This document shows positions 17,958 through 26,989 of a stretch of DNA of 64,000 nucleotides, piece after piece. Location of the stretch: NCBI GenBank assembly GCA_025751475.1, contig JAOWLD010000003.1, forward strand, positions 62,001-126,000. Direction: 5' to 3'. Under the pieces are notes generated by a model. The model was not told the DNA's origin. It was given only the letters and a program-made list of their open reading frames with translations, and searched no databases. Position 1 is the stretch's first letter; every line of letters begins with the position of its first letter. This DNA is from Rhodobacteraceae bacterium XHP0102 (GTDB lineage: Bacteria > Pseudomonadota > Alphaproteobacteria > Rhodobacterales > Rhodobacteraceae). The position numbers were made by a program, and so were the translations under genes.

Positions 17958-19369
17958 CTGATCCGCAGGTCGCCTTGCTGATGCTAGGGCTGTTTATTGT
18001 TTTTGTTTTTCTTGGATTCCCAATCGCTTTTACATTGATGGCAATGGGTATCGGCTTTGGGTATTATGCCTATTATGATGAAGGCCGTATGTGGCGCGCC
18101 TTCAATCGTCTTGGCGAGGATGCGGGCGGGCTTGAGAGCCTGACGCTGTGGCTCCAAGGCTTCTTTAACAACCGAATATTCGATCTGTTTATAAACCAGA
18201 CCTATACGGTCATGTCTAATGAAGTTCTGACGGCCGTGCCGCTTTTCCTGTTTATGGGATATATCGTGGAGCGCGCGAATATTGTGGATAAGCTTTTCAC
18301 GACATTGAACGTGGCCTCTAAGAATATTCCAGGTTCGATGGGTGTTGCGGCGCTCTTGACCTGTGCACTTTTTGCAACTGCCACGGGCATTGTGGGTGCG
18401 GTGGTGACGCTGATGGGGCTTTTGGCCCTGCCGCAAATGCTCAAGGCGCGATATAATCCCTCCTTTGCAAGTGGTATCATTTGCGCGGGTGGAACCTTGG
18501 GCATTCTGATCCCGCCTTCGATTATGCTGATTGTTTATGCTGCGGCTTCGGGGGTTTCGATTGTTCGACTTTATGCGGCAGCGCTCTTGCCTGGTCTGAC
18601 TTTGGTGGGCTTGTATCTTGTTTATGTGATCGGACGCTCAATCCTGCAACCGTCCGTTGCGCCGAAGCCATCCGATGACGAAGTTCCAGATGTTCCATTC
18701 ATGAAGCTTTTCTGGATGGTCGTCACCTCGTTCCTGCCGTTGGCGTTCTTAATTCTTGCTGTTTTGGGCTCGATTCTATTCGGTTTGGCAACGCCGACTG
18801 AGGCAGCATCCATTGGGGCGCTTGGTGGCATATTCCTTGCCTTTATCTATCGCGCGATGACTTGGCAGCGGATGCGGGAAAGCGTCTATCTGACTGTTCG
18901 GACCACAGCGATGGTGTGCTGGCTGTTTGTTGGCTCTTACACATTTTCCTCTGTTTTCTCTTATCTTGGCGGTGAACACGTGATTTCGGAATTCGTGCAG
19001 GGTCTTAGCCTTGAGCCATGGCAATTCTTGATCCTTGCGCAACTGATCATCTTTTTGCTGGGCTGGCCCCTTGAATGGTCCGAGATTATTATCATTTTCG
19101 TGCCGATTTTCCTGCCCTTGTTGCAGTTCTTCGAAATTGACCCCTTGTTTTTTGGTGTGTTGGTGGCGCTGAATTTGCAAACGAGTTTCTTGACCCCGCC
19201 TATGGCTATGTCAGCCTATTACCTAAAGGGAATTGCGCCGCCGCAAGTTCAGCTAACCATGATCTTTAAGGGGGTAATGCCGTTCTTGCTTTGCGTGATT
19301 ATTTCGATGGTCCTTATGTATCTCTATCCACAAATTGTGTTCCATTTGCCAGATTTGTTCTATGGCTAA
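17954..19369 (+). CDS. TRAP transporter large permease (DctM type)
   Basis: A 471-residue membrane protein with about 12-13 hydrophobic segments, forming the transport channel of the TRAP system. Family motifs include VPLFLFMGYIVERANI, GGTLGILIPPSIMLIVYA and TPTEAASIGALGGI. It contains an extended polar insertion near residues 30-75 compared with the shorter DctM proteins elsewhere in this window, as seen in the 2-oxoacid/FcbT-like branch. It overlaps both neighbouring genes by 4-8 bases. Confidence 0.92.
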   Translation: MTDPQVALLMLGLFIVFVFLGFPIAFTLMAMGIGFGYYAYYDEGRMWRAFNRLGEDAGGLESLTLWLQGFFNNRIFDLFINQTYTVMSNEVLTAVPLFLFMGYIVERANIVDKLFTTLNVASKNIPGSMGVAALLTCALFATATGIVGAVVTLMGLLALPQMLKARYNPSFASGIICAGGTLGILIPPSIMLIVYAAASGVSIVRLYAAALLPGLTLVGLYLVYVIGRSILQPSVAPKPSDDEVPDVPFMKLFWMVVTSFLPLAFLILAVLGSILFGLATPTEAASIGALGGIFLAFIYRAMTWQRMRESVYLTVRTTAMVCWLFVGSYTFSSVFSYLGGEHVISEFVQGLSLEPWQFLILAQLIIFLLGWPLEWSEIIIIFVPIFLPLLQFFEIDPLFFGVLVALNLQTSFLTPPMAMSAYYLKGIAPPQVQLTMIFKGVMPFLLCVIISMVLMYLYPQIVFHLPDLFYG

Positions 19370-20741
19370 GGTGGATATCAGAACGCAGGCCGCAAAGGCC
19401 GCAGTGGGCTTGACCGCGGTCGAGTTGCGTGATCGCCTGGCCTCAGGTGCGTTGCGTGCGACAGAGGTGACAGAGGCGCATCTGGCAAGGATTACTGCGG
19501 TCGAGCCCGAGGTCCAAGCATGGGCATGGCTAGACGGGGATCACGCGATGGAACAAGCGCAAGCGCTGGACCGCTATCGCGAAACTGGTCGTGCGTTAGG
19601 CGCGCTGCATGGTGTGCCAGTTGGGATCAAAGATATAATCGATACGGCACAGATCCCGACCGAAAATGGATGCGTTTTGGATGCTGGTCGCGTCCCCTGT
19701 CATGATGCCTTTGTGGTTGAGCGTCTCAAAGCGTCGGGCGCGATTGTTATGGGTAAGACCGTAACAACAGAGCTTGCTTATATGCACCCAAGCAAAACGC
19801 GCAATCCGCACAATCCAGCGCACACACCCGGCGGGTCTTCGTCTGGATCTGCTGCTGCTGTGGCTGCTGCGATGGTGCCTTTGGCCATTGGCACCCAGAC
19901 CAATGGGTCTGTCATTCGTCCCGCCGCTTTTTGTGGCGTGACAGGGTTCAAGCCCAGCTTTGGCGCGATTCCTCGAACGGGTATTTTGCCCCAATCGCCT
20001 TTTTTAGACACTGTCGGCGTGTTCGCGGCTGACCCGCGCGGCGCGGCATTATTGGCAGAGGTTCTATTTGGCCACGATGAGGGGGACCCCGCCACCCGCC
20101 CGATGCCCTATCCCCGCCTGCTTGACATAGCATCTACAAAGCCGCCCGTGGCCCCGACCTTTGCGTTCGTCAAACCACCCGCTTGGGAGGAGGAGGCCAC
20201 AACGGACACCAAAGCGGCCTTTGCCGAACTGATTGCTGCGCTTGGCGAAAATGTCTTTGAGGTTGCCTTGCCCAGCGTCTTTAACAGCGCAGCCGCCGAA
20301 AGGCTGCGCATCAATTTGGCAGAAATGGCGCGCTGTTATCACCGCTACGGGCGGGACGGGGCAGCGGTTCTCGCGCCCGAAACGGTGGATGCTCTGTCAC
20401 AAGGCAATCGGATATTGGCGCGTGATTATCTGGCTGCACAGGATTGGAAACCTGTGATGAACGCTGCCCTGTCTGAGATATTCACGCGTTGCGATGCAAT
20501 TCTTTGCCCTGCCGCACCCGGCCCCGCGCCTAATGGGCTGGCTGGCACGGGCAATGGAATTTTTAATGGGCTATGGACGTTCTGCGGGACGCCCGCCGTC
20601 ACCATTCCGATTTTGACAGCGCAGAATGGCTTGCCCATGGGCGTTCAACTGGTTGGTCGCATCAATGATGATGCGCGGCTGCTTCGGACAGCGCAATGGC
20701 TGTTTGATTTGGCGATGGATAAGTTCGAAAAGGATTATTAA
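19362..20741 (+). CDS. Amidase signature-family hydrolase
   Basis: A 459-residue enzyme with the Ser-cisSer-Lys triad: Lys in VGIKDIIDTA, the serine-rich PGGSSSGSAAAVAA, and the nucleophile region GTQTNGSVIRPAAFCG. It hydrolyses an amide in the cytoplasm. The start ATG at 19362 overlaps the large permease stop by eight bases, so it is translated with the TRAP transporter. This suggests that the imported compound, or a derivative, is an amide. GatA is unlikely because gatB/gatC are absent and the C-terminal half differs. Confidence 0.88.
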   Translation: MAKVDIRTQAAKAAVGLTAVELRDRLASGALRATEVTEAHLARITAVEPEVQAWAWLDGDHAMEQAQALDRYRETGRALGALHGVPVGIKDIIDTAQIPTENGCVLDAGRVPCHDAFVVERLKASGAIVMGKTVTTELAYMHPSKTRNPHNPAHTPGGSSSGSAAAVAAAMVPLAIGTQTNGSVIRPAAFCGVTGFKPSFGAIPRTGILPQSPFLDTVGVFAADPRGAALLAEVLFGHDEGDPATRPMPYPRLLDIASTKPPVAPTFAFVKPPAWEEEATTDTKAAFAELIAALGENVFEVALPSVFNSAAAERLRINLAEMARCYHRYGRDGAAVLAPETVDALSQGNRILARDYLAAQDWKPVMNAALSEIFTRCDAILCPAAPGPAPNGLAGTGNGIFNGLWTFCGTPAVTIPILTAQNGLPMGVQLVGRINDDARLLRTAQWLFDLAMDKFEKDY

Positions 20742-20742
20742 G

Positions 20743-20913
20743 ATGAACCGCGTCCTTGCATTTTTTGCGTTTATTTTGCTGGCTGGCTTTCTTGGCATTC
20801 TCGTTTTAGAGGTGCCGAGTGTGGATTTGATCGCTGTTGCCCTTTTGACCACGGGGCTTGTGGCATATGATATGGCGACATCAAGCGGGAAGAAGAATAA
20901 AAACAAACCCTAA
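20743..20913 (+). CDS. Small two-helix membrane protein
   Basis: A 56-residue ORF that starts one base after the amidase stop. Two hydrophobic segments (about residues 3-22 and 26-44) separated by EVPSVD end in a very basic tail (GKKNKNKP), which predicts an inner-membrane hairpin with a cytoplasmic C-terminus. I do not recognise a family. Its position at the end of the TRAP-amidase transcript suggests an accessory role, but nothing in the sequence defines it. Confidence 0.55.
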   Translation: MNRVLAFFAFILLAGFLGILVLEVPSVDLIAVALLTTGLVAYDMATSSGKKNKNKP

Positions 20914-20945
20914 GCAGGTAGAGCGTCTTTGGTCATGATCGACCA

Positions 20946-21130
20946 TCATCACCCTGACAAACCCAGTATCAAAGACGTATCGCGCAGGTCTGCCATCTCA
21001 AAGACTTCACCGCCTTTGATTACAATGCGGCCACTGTCAGTCAGAGCCAGACCAAACCGTTCTTCACGGGCCAATCCAGCAAAACGCATATCGCCATCGC
21101 TTTGCCAACCACGTTGATGGATAACAGCAA
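20946..21130 (-). pseudogene. Possible 3' remnant of an unrecognised gene
   Basis: On the minus strand a protein-like stretch of about 60 residues runs from GFLAVIHQRGWQSDGDMRFA through LTDSGRIVIKGGEVFEMADL to a stop after LILGLSG. The composition looks like the C-terminal end of a real enzyme, but a stop codon interrupts it upstream and no start codon with a ribosome site is present. It lies downstream of the PfkB gene on the same strand. I do not recognise the family; a short real ORF from the internal ATG cannot be excluded. Confidence 0.35.
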
Positions 21131-21193
21131 GAAAGCCCCTTTTCCGCTACGCCGTTGCCCTGATCAAGAGACAGGCCGTGCTCGGACGATCAT

Positions 21194-21218
21194 CCGCAAA
21201 TTTGTTCACGATTTGCGG
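21194..21218 (-). terminator. Hairpin downstream of the PfkB kinase gene
   Basis: Perfect 8-bp inverted repeat CCGCAAAT/ATTTGCGG with a 9-nt loop, ten bases after the stop codon of the minus-strand kinase. No T run follows, so this is only a likely transcript end. Confidence 0.45.
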
Positions 21219-21227
21219 AGTGACACC

Positions 21228-22112
21228 CTAAAAATACGGCTCATTTCGGATATAGTCGGAAATCATATCGTGCGTGGGATAGCCATCAGGCATCGCTACC
21301 TTCAGCGAGGCCACTATGTTTGCAAATTGCAGTGCATCAATTGGGTTTCCAGTCTTCGCCAGTGAAAGCGCAAAGGCGCCGTGCCAAACGTCACCAGCCC
21401 CCAAGGTGTTTATGGCCTTAACTTTCGGGGGTGAAAAGGATGAAACCTGTCCCTCAAAGCAGCACAAGACTGGATCTGCACCACGAGTGACGGCGACCCA
21501 TGCTCCCGTTTTTTGTGCCACGCTAACAAGCGCTTTTTCATCACAGCCACCTGTGAAGTCAGATAAGCCCTGCTCAGAGAATATGATATGTGTAGCCAGA
21601 TTGAAGGCTTCCATTGCGGCGGCCACAGGGGCCTCGGCATCTAAAACAGCTGGCTTTTTTTGCTTCCGAGCCGCTTTAAAAACTTCGGCGGCCCCATCTG
21701 GCCATCGTGTATCGGCAAGCGCTGCGTCAAAATTTGAAAGATTTTTGAGATCAGGCACGACATTAAATAGATCATGCGACCGTGCATTAAAGACGGTTCG
21801 TTCGCCTTGGGGGGTCGTTATGATTGCTGAGTTTGGGGTGCTGCATTCAGGAACACATTCCAAAAGCCCAGTATCAATGTTTCTCTCATTGAGCTTATTT
21901 TTCACCCATTCTCCCAAGATATCTTGACCGATACGCCCAATAACACTTGCCCGTCCCCCTAAAGCCGAAATGGCAGAGGCTGAGATTCCAGCCCCGCCAC
22001 CCAGTGCGAAAGAATTCTTAGGCGACTTAAATTTACCTCCCCAGAAAATGGGCGGTTCACAGTGATAAAACAAATCTGCAGTGACGAGACCGCAGCAAAC
22101 GACACGTGACAT
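21228..22112 (-). CDS. PfkB family carbohydrate kinase
   Basis: A 294-residue sugar or sugar-acid kinase of the ribokinase superfamily. The N-terminal glycine region is GGGAGISASAISALGGRASVIG and the ATP/catalytic motif is NTLGAGDVWHGAFA, with the base aspartate in GAGD. GAAGGA precedes the ATG at 22112; upstream in-frame codons are not supported. It is divergent from the aldolase-GntR-TRAP operon with a regulator-type palindrome between them, suggesting a shared signal. A 2-keto-3-deoxy acid or ketohexose is a plausible substrate by context only. Confidence 0.85.
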   Translation of the reverse strand: MSRVVCCGLVTADLFYHCEPPIFWGGKFKSPKNSFALGGGAGISASAISALGGRASVIGRIGQDILGEWVKNKLNERNIDTGLLECVPECSTPNSAIITTPQGERTVFNARSHDLFNVVPDLKNLSNFDAALADTRWPDGAAEVFKAARKQKKPAVLDAEAPVAAAMEAFNLATHIIFSEQGLSDFTGGCDEKALVSVAQKTGAWVAVTRGADPVLCCFEGQVSSFSPPKVKAINTLGAGDVWHGAFALSLAKTGNPIDALQFANIVASLKVAMPDGYPTHDMISDYIRNEPYF

Positions 22113-22214
22113 AAAAATTCCTTCAGCTTTCCTGTGTGGCAAAAATAAAGAAACGAAAGTTACGCATGGTGACAACCTTTATCGCCGCGTGGTCCTTTGT
22201 TTTGTTCAAACGTA

Positions 22215-22220
22215 TTGACA
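22215..22220 (+). promoter_or_regulatory. Candidate -35 element TTGACA of the aldolase operon
   Basis: A consensus TTGACA lies seven bases before the CTAACATGTTAG palindrome, about 85 bases before the aldolase start. No good -10 hexamer is obvious at 16-18 bp spacing, so the promoter is tentative. If it is real, the palindrome sits between -35 and -10, a repression geometry. Confidence 0.35.
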
Positions 22221-22226
22221 AAGCAT

Positions 22227-22238
22227 CTAACATGTTAG
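22227..22238. promoter_or_regulatory. Operator-like palindrome CTAACATGTTAG (site A)
   Basis: A perfect 12-bp palindrome lies between the divergent PfkB kinase and aldolase-GntR-TRAP genes. The half-site TGTTAG is repeated at 22244. The same or nearly the same word occurs at 29326, 33882 and 42546. The size and symmetry fit a GntR/FadR-type repressor, and such a regulator is encoded just downstream. Confidence 0.7.
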
Positions 22239-22304
22239 TCATCTGTTAGCACTGATTGTGTAGCCATTGCGACTCCGCCGGCGCGAAAGGGAGTGAAAAA
22301 GACT

Positions 22305-23171
22305 ATGGATTTTGGAATTTCAGTGGCTCTGCTCACGCCGTTTCATGAGGATGAAAGCATTGACGTGCCTTTTTATACGGATCACGCGAAGGAAATGTTG
22401 GATCGCGGTGCCGATGGTATAACGCTGTTTGGCACTACGGGCGAGGGCGCTTCTATTGGGCTCGATGAGCGCAAAGCTTGCATAGAGCAAATGATCGCGG
22501 CGGACGTGCAGGTGGAACAGATGACTGTTGGTATCTGCGCCAATTCCGTTTCTGATGCGGTTGAACAGGTCAAGCAAGCGTGCCGACTTGGGGTGACAAG
22601 GTTTCTTTTGTTGCCACCATTTTATTTTAAAGGTGTCTCTGATGATGCGCTTTACCAATGGCATGCCAAGTTATTTGAGGTCGCGCCCGCCGCGGCGACT
22701 TTTATTTTATATCACATCCCTCAGGTCACGCAGATTGCCATCTCACAACAGCTTTCCGCGCGTCTTGCTGCAAATTTCCAAGAGCGCATAATCGGATTGA
22801 AGGATAGTGAGGGGAACTGGGATAGCACCAAAGCGCGGCTAATCGATGGTTCAACGCCAATCCTTGTTGGGGATGAGCGAATTTTACACAAAGCTGCAGC
22901 TTTGGGGGCGGTGGGGTCAATTTGTGGCATGGCCAATTTATACCCTGAAAGAATAAAGCAACTGTTTCATACCCATACGGAAGACCGTGATCTGTGCGCC
23001 GATGTAGATCTTATTGTGAGCTATCCTGTTATCGCATCCATAAAACAGGCGAAGGTCGCCATGACAGGCAACAAGAAATGGGGATACCTCCGCCGCCCCT
23101 TAACACCCTTAAATGAAACGGAAACGCGTGTGATACACAAACGATTTGCACATCTGAAAGAAAATGTATGA
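22305..23171 (+). CDS. DHDPS/NAL-family aldolase
   Basis: A 288-residue class I aldolase of the dihydrodipicolinate synthase/N-acetylneuraminate lyase family. GTTGEG is at residues 43-48, Tyr136 in LYHIPQ, and the Schiff-base Lys166 in IIGLKDSEGN. YHIP in place of YNVP is common in sugar-acid aldolases, and true DHDPS is normally housekeeping, so a 2-keto-3-deoxy-sugar-acid aldolase giving pyruvate plus an aldehyde is more likely. C. jejuni uses a DapA-like aldolase in L-fucose degradation. The ATG at 22305 is preferred over GTG at 22293. It overlaps the GntR gene. Confidence 0.88.
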   Translation: MDFGISVALLTPFHEDESIDVPFYTDHAKEMLDRGADGITLFGTTGEGASIGLDERKACIEQMIAADVQVEQMTVGICANSVSDAVEQVKQACRLGVTRFLLLPPFYFKGVSDDALYQWHAKLFEVAPAAATFILYHIPQVTQIAISQQLSARLAANFQERIIGLKDSEGNWDSTKARLIDGSTPILVGDERILHKAAALGAVGSICGMANLYPERIKQLFHTHTEDRDLCADVDLIVSYPVIASIKQAKVAMTGNKKWGYLRRPLTPLNETETRVIHKRFAHLKENV

Positions 23172-23827
23172 TCATGGGGACGGCCTCTATGCGCTTGCGT
23201 GATCACGCTTACTCAAATTTTACAGAAAGACTGTTGGCGCGTGATATAGAGCCAGGTCAAATTCTGTCTCAGCGTGAGTTGGTCGAGCTTACAGGCCGAT
23301 CCCTTGGCGCCATAAGGGAGATGATCCCGCGCCTTGAGGCGGACGGACTAATCAAAACCGTTCCCAAAAGGGGATTACAGGTTCTTTCGATTGATATTGA
23401 GCTTGTTCGAAATGCTTTTCAATTGCGTTCAATGATTGAGACAGAGGCAATCTCAAATTATTGTAAAGTGGCTTCACAAGCTGAAATTGACGAAATTCAT
23501 GCGCAGCACGTCAAGCTGAAGACCATGGCAATCAAGGGAATGTCTCCAGAGGCATTGAAAATGGCCCAAAAGACAGATTGGGACTTTCATGACATGATCG
23601 TTGACCGAATGGGCAATAAAATGATTTCAGATATTTATCGCGTAAATATGATCAAGATACGGCTTATTCGTAATAGCCAAACATCAATTCAACCTAATTT
23701 ACTGCTACCAGTATTGGAGGAACACCTTGCCATAATCCACGCGCTTGGCGAACGAAATATATCTGAAGCCATTCATGCTCTGCATGCTCATATCGATAGT
23801 GCGAAGACACGGGCACTGAACGTATAA
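23168..23827 (+). CDS. GntR/FadR-family transcriptional regulator (first)
   Basis: A 219-residue regulator. The winged-helix domain covers about residues 8-75 (LSQRELVELTGRSLGAIREM, then LIKTVPKRGLQVL for the wing). The C-terminal FCD ligand domain carries the metal-type Asp-x3-His in DWDFHDMIVDRM and later histidines in EEHLAII and ALHAHID. The ATG overlaps the aldolase stop. It is well placed to bind the palindrome upstream of its own operon and to sense a sugar acid or keto acid. The coding region is more AT-rich than the housekeeping block. Confidence 0.88.
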   Translation: MIMGTASMRLRDHAYSNFTERLLARDIEPGQILSQRELVELTGRSLGAIREMIPRLEADGLIKTVPKRGLQVLSIDIELVRNAFQLRSMIETEAISNYCKVASQAEIDEIHAQHVKLKTMAIKGMSPEALKMAQKTDWDFHDMIVDRMGNKMISDIYRVNMIKIRLIRNSQTSIQPNLLLPVLEEHLAIIHALGERNISEAIHALHAHIDSAKTRALNV

Positions 23828-23901
23828 TTTGAATTCGCTTGAACAAGAATAGCGAAAAACCTGGCGGTAAAGACCGCAACGTAAACTAGGGAGGACTACT
23901 G

Positions 23902-24903
23902 ATGATCAGAGAGTTTAAAAAAGGCTCATTAATGGCCATTGCATTGGCAACTTCGGCTCTTTTGGTGCCGTCAATGGCGTTGAGTGAAATCACATTGAGA
24001 ATGTCCACACCGGCATCGGCAACAGACCAGCGCTCAGTTGCGTTAGCGGAGGTTTTTGCTCCTGCGGTATCTGGATTTGCAACCTATGAACCTCACTATA
24101 ACGCTTCGCTCATTGCGCAGGGTTCAGAATTGGAGAGCATCGCATCTGGCGATTTGGAAATGTCTATTACGTCCGCACAAGAATTAGGACAGTTCTTTCC
24201 AGAATTTACGATTTTTGCGACAGGGTATGTTCACCAAAGCGCTGCCCATCAGGTCGCGGTATTCAATGATCCGCTGATGGATCCGTTTAAAGCGATGGTG
24301 GAAGAAGAATTAGGCGTAAAGCTGCTTGCAGTGATGTATCTGGGACAACGCCATGTAAATTTGCGTCAAACCAAAGATGAGCTGACAGTGACGACACCCG
24401 CTGATCTTGCTGGTGTTAACCTGCGGATGCCAGGCACTGATGCATGGCAGTTTTTGGGCTCTGCGCTCGGCGCGAACCCAACGCCGATGGCCTTCACAGA
24501 GATCTATACCGCACTGCAAACGGGCTCTGTTGATGGTCAAGATAACCCACTGCCAACGGTGGTTGATGCCAAGTTCTACGAGGTGACGAACCAAATCGTT
24601 CTGACCTCTCATCTGGTGGATCTGAACTACATCGCGTTTTCGAAAGAGGTTTGGGACAGTCTGACACCTGATCAACAAACAGTCGTCACAGAAGCCGCTG
24701 AAGCAGCTGCTGAAAGCGCGCGCCAAAAGCAGTTGGCATTGGAGACTGAATTGGTGTCGTTTCTGACCGAACAGGGACTTGATGTATATGAACCCGATTT
24801 GAATGCCTTCCGCACACATGTCCAGGCACAGTATGCTGATTCCGAATTGGCACAAAGCTGGCCAGAGGGTGTATTGGAGCGCATTAATGCCCTTGGAAAT
24901 TAA
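23902..24903 (+). CDS. TRAP transporter substrate-binding protein (DctP family, second system)
   Basis: A 333-residue periplasmic protein with a Sec signal peptide (cleavage near MALS-EI). The ligand region shows RHVNLRQTKDE, the arginine motif VNLRMPGTDAWQF and NPTPMAFTEIYTALQTGSVD with GQDNPLPTV, typical of the DctP/SiaP branch where the arginine holds a carboxylate. GGGAGG precedes the ATG. The genes around it handle sugar acids, so an aldonate or uronate-like ligand is likely but not proven. Confidence 0.9.
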   Translation: MIREFKKGSLMAIALATSALLVPSMALSEITLRMSTPASATDQRSVALAEVFAPAVSGFATYEPHYNASLIAQGSELESIASGDLEMSITSAQELGQFFPEFTIFATGYVHQSAAHQVAVFNDPLMDPFKAMVEEELGVKLLAVMYLGQRHVNLRQTKDELTVTTPADLAGVNLRMPGTDAWQFLGSALGANPTPMAFTEIYTALQTGSVDGQDNPLPTVVDAKFYEVTNQIVLTSHLVDLNYIAFSKEVWDSLTPDQQTVVTEAAEAAAESARQKQLALETELVSFLTEQGLDVYEPDLNAFRTHVQAQYADSELAQSWPEGVLERINALGN

Positions 24904-24919
24904 TCTCTGACGGTAAAAC

Positions 24920-24943
24920 GGTAGGGGGGAAAGCTCCCCTACC
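24920..24943 (+). terminator. Hairpin between second TRAP binding-protein and permease genes
   Basis: The stem GGTAGGGG/CCCCTACC, eight perfect pairs with an 8-nt loop, lies in the gap before the small permease. It has the same layout as in the other two TRAP operons of the window. Confidence 0.55.
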
Positions 24944-24976
24944 ACCTCGACCAGAAAAGCTAAGCTCGGGCCTCCT

Positions 24977-25519
24977 ATGAACGTATTGATGAATCGTTTC
25001 TCCAGATTTACGGAGATCGTGGCCGCACTGATGGTCGCGGCTATGTTTGGGACGTTCATTTTACAGATATTTGTGCGCTACAGTGCACGTAGCGAATGGG
25101 TGGCTGAAACGCTGCCATTCCTTGATCCAGCACTTTATAATTGGACGTTGGAATTATGCTTGTTACTTTGGGTTTGGCTCATCTTTTGGGGCGGCGCGTT
25201 CGTGGTTCGTGATAGAGACCACGTCACCTTTGATATTTTGATTAATACGTTTAACGCCAGATCGCGGCGAACTTTCACTATTCTCGGTGGGGTAATTATG
25301 TTTATCGCATTGGCAACCTCAATTTATCCGACTTGGGACAAATTTGATATCTTGCGCCTTAAGCGAACCGCCACGCTCTCCAATTTGTTTGGAGATTGGA
25401 TACGGATGAGGGACATTTATTATATTTATATCATGTTTCTGATTGTTGTGGCTCTGCGATATGCGCTATCTGTCTACTTGGCAGTTTTCAAATATCCGCC
25501 GCGCGAGGATCAGAAATGA
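24977..25519 (+). CDS. TRAP transporter small permease (DctQ type, second system)
   Basis: A 180-residue protein with four hydrophobic segments (about residues 12-33, 55-77, 96-116 and 138-158). The motif FVRYSARSEW near residue 30 and WGGAFVVRDRDHVTFDIL match DctQ proteins. It follows the binding-protein hairpin and overlaps the large permease by four bases. It should link binding protein and channel. Confidence 0.87.
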   Translation: MNVLMNRFSRFTEIVAALMVAAMFGTFILQIFVRYSARSEWVAETLPFLDPALYNWTLELCLLLWVWLIFWGGAFVVRDRDHVTFDILINTFNARSRRTFTILGGVIMFIALATSIYPTWDKFDILRLKRTATLSNLFGDWIRMRDIYYIYIMFLIVVALRYALSVYLAVFKYPPREDQK

Positions 25520-26808
25520 GTCTTGAATTTCTGATCTGCTTATCTGTCTTATTCTTTATTGCTGGAATAGGGATACCGATTGCCTACGCAATCTTGGTCG
25601 CTTCCGTAGCATATCTTTTCGCTTCAGGCCAAAGCATTGGCCTTGCGGGAAAAATCCTAATGGACGGCTTATATCAAAGCTTCATATTGCTTGCGGTTCC
25701 GTTGTTCATTGTCGCGGCAAACATTATGAATGCTGGCACAATTAGTGATCGTTTGCTGAATTTTTGTATCGCGCTCGTAGGTCGGTTTCGCGGCGGCCTT
25801 GGGCATGTAAACGTAGTTGCATCATTGATTTTTTCGGGCATGTCGGGATCGGCTGTGGCAGATGCAGCTGGCATTGGAAAAATCATCATTGGCATGATGA
25901 CTAAGAGTGGAAATTATACGCGCGGTTATTCTGCCGCGATCACCGCTGCATCTGCGACCATCGGACCAATCATTCCGCCCTCCATTCCTATGGTCATCTA
26001 TGCTTTGGTGTCGAATACGTCTATTGGCTATCTTTTTTTGGGGGGGATTATCCCAGGCCTTTTGATGGGGGCTGCGTTAATCGGACTGAATGCGTTTATC
26101 GCACATCGGCGCAATTTTGCTCTGGAAGAAATAGTTCCCCTTTCTGAGCTACCCAAGCGCACAATAAATGCTTTTCCTGCCTTGTTGATGCCTGCAATCC
26201 TCCTGTATGGCATTTATGGAGGTGTTACGACACCCACTGAGGCGGCTGCAGTCGCCGCATTTTATGCATTGATATTGGCTGCACTCTTTTACCGCACTTT
26301 GAGTTTTAATGCATTTTGGGAAGTGTTGATTGAAAGTGCGCGGTCTTCGGCGGCAGTCGGCTTAGTTATTGGGGGGGCATTAATACTTAATTACATTGTG
26401 GCTTCGGAGAACATTCCAAGTATTTTAGCGCAAAGTTTGACCGGCCTTGATATTCATCCTTTGTTATTCTTGATTGGGATTAATATATTATTACTTTTAT
26501 TGGGTTGCTTTTTAGATGCGACAACAATAATTTTGGTTATTTTACCTCTGTTTCTTCCTGCATGTCGTGAGCTTGAAATTGATCTCGTTCACTTTGGGGT
26601 GGTGGCCATAATAAATACAATGATTGGTCTCATCACCCCTCCCTATGGTGTTCTGCTGTTCGTTATCAATGCGGTGACTGGAATTCCCTTGACCGAAATA
26701 ATCCGCGAAATTCTACCTTTCTTTGTGGTATTGGTAGCAGCACTATTGGCTATAATCCTTTTTCCAAACATTGTTTTATTTCTGCCTAAGATGTTTGGTT
26801 ATGCCTAG
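25516..26808 (+). CDS. TRAP transporter large permease (DctM type, second system)
   Basis: A 430-residue polytopic channel subunit of normal DctM length. Visible family patterns are AVPLFIVAANIMNAG, GHVNVVASLIFSGMSGSAVADAAG, ATIGPIIPPSIPMVIYALV and TPTEAAAVAAFYALIL. The ATG at 25516 overlaps the small permease stop; the longer open frame upstream is not used. The gene is followed by 181 non-coding bases before the SDR gene, which may be read through from this operon or have its own promoter. Confidence 0.92.
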   Translation: MSLEFLICLSVLFFIAGIGIPIAYAILVASVAYLFASGQSIGLAGKILMDGLYQSFILLAVPLFIVAANIMNAGTISDRLLNFCIALVGRFRGGLGHVNVVASLIFSGMSGSAVADAAGIGKIIIGMMTKSGNYTRGYSAAITAASATIGPIIPPSIPMVIYALVSNTSIGYLFLGGIIPGLLMGAALIGLNAFIAHRRNFALEEIVPLSELPKRTINAFPALLMPAILLYGIYGGVTTPTEAAAVAAFYALILAALFYRTLSFNAFWEVLIESARSSAAVGLVIGGALILNYIVASENIPSILAQSLTGLDIHPLLFLIGINILLLLLGCFLDATTIILVILPLFLPACRELEIDLVHFGVVAIINTMIGLITPPYGVLLFVINAVTGIPLTEIIREILPFFVVLVAALLAIILFPNIVLFLPKMFGYA

Positions 26809-26989
26809 GTTTTTGGATGTTGCATCATTCTGAGGCTTCAGCCAATTTTTTTCTAGTAAGGCCCTTTCTGTTTATATTTCTGCCGTGGAATATTCTAAAT
26901 ATAATTTCAGGTTTGAGCGTGATGGAAAAAATTGGTGAGAAGTGTAGGCGATGTTTGTCGCCATGAATTAAAACATGGAGGAGCAACAG

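Noticed and set aside
22305-23171. Reading the DHDPS-type gene as biosynthetic dapA
   Set aside because: The gene sits in a GntR-TRAP catabolic operon under a shared operator and has YHIP at the tyrosine motif. A sugar-acid aldolase is the better reading, although DHDPS activity cannot be excluded from sequence.
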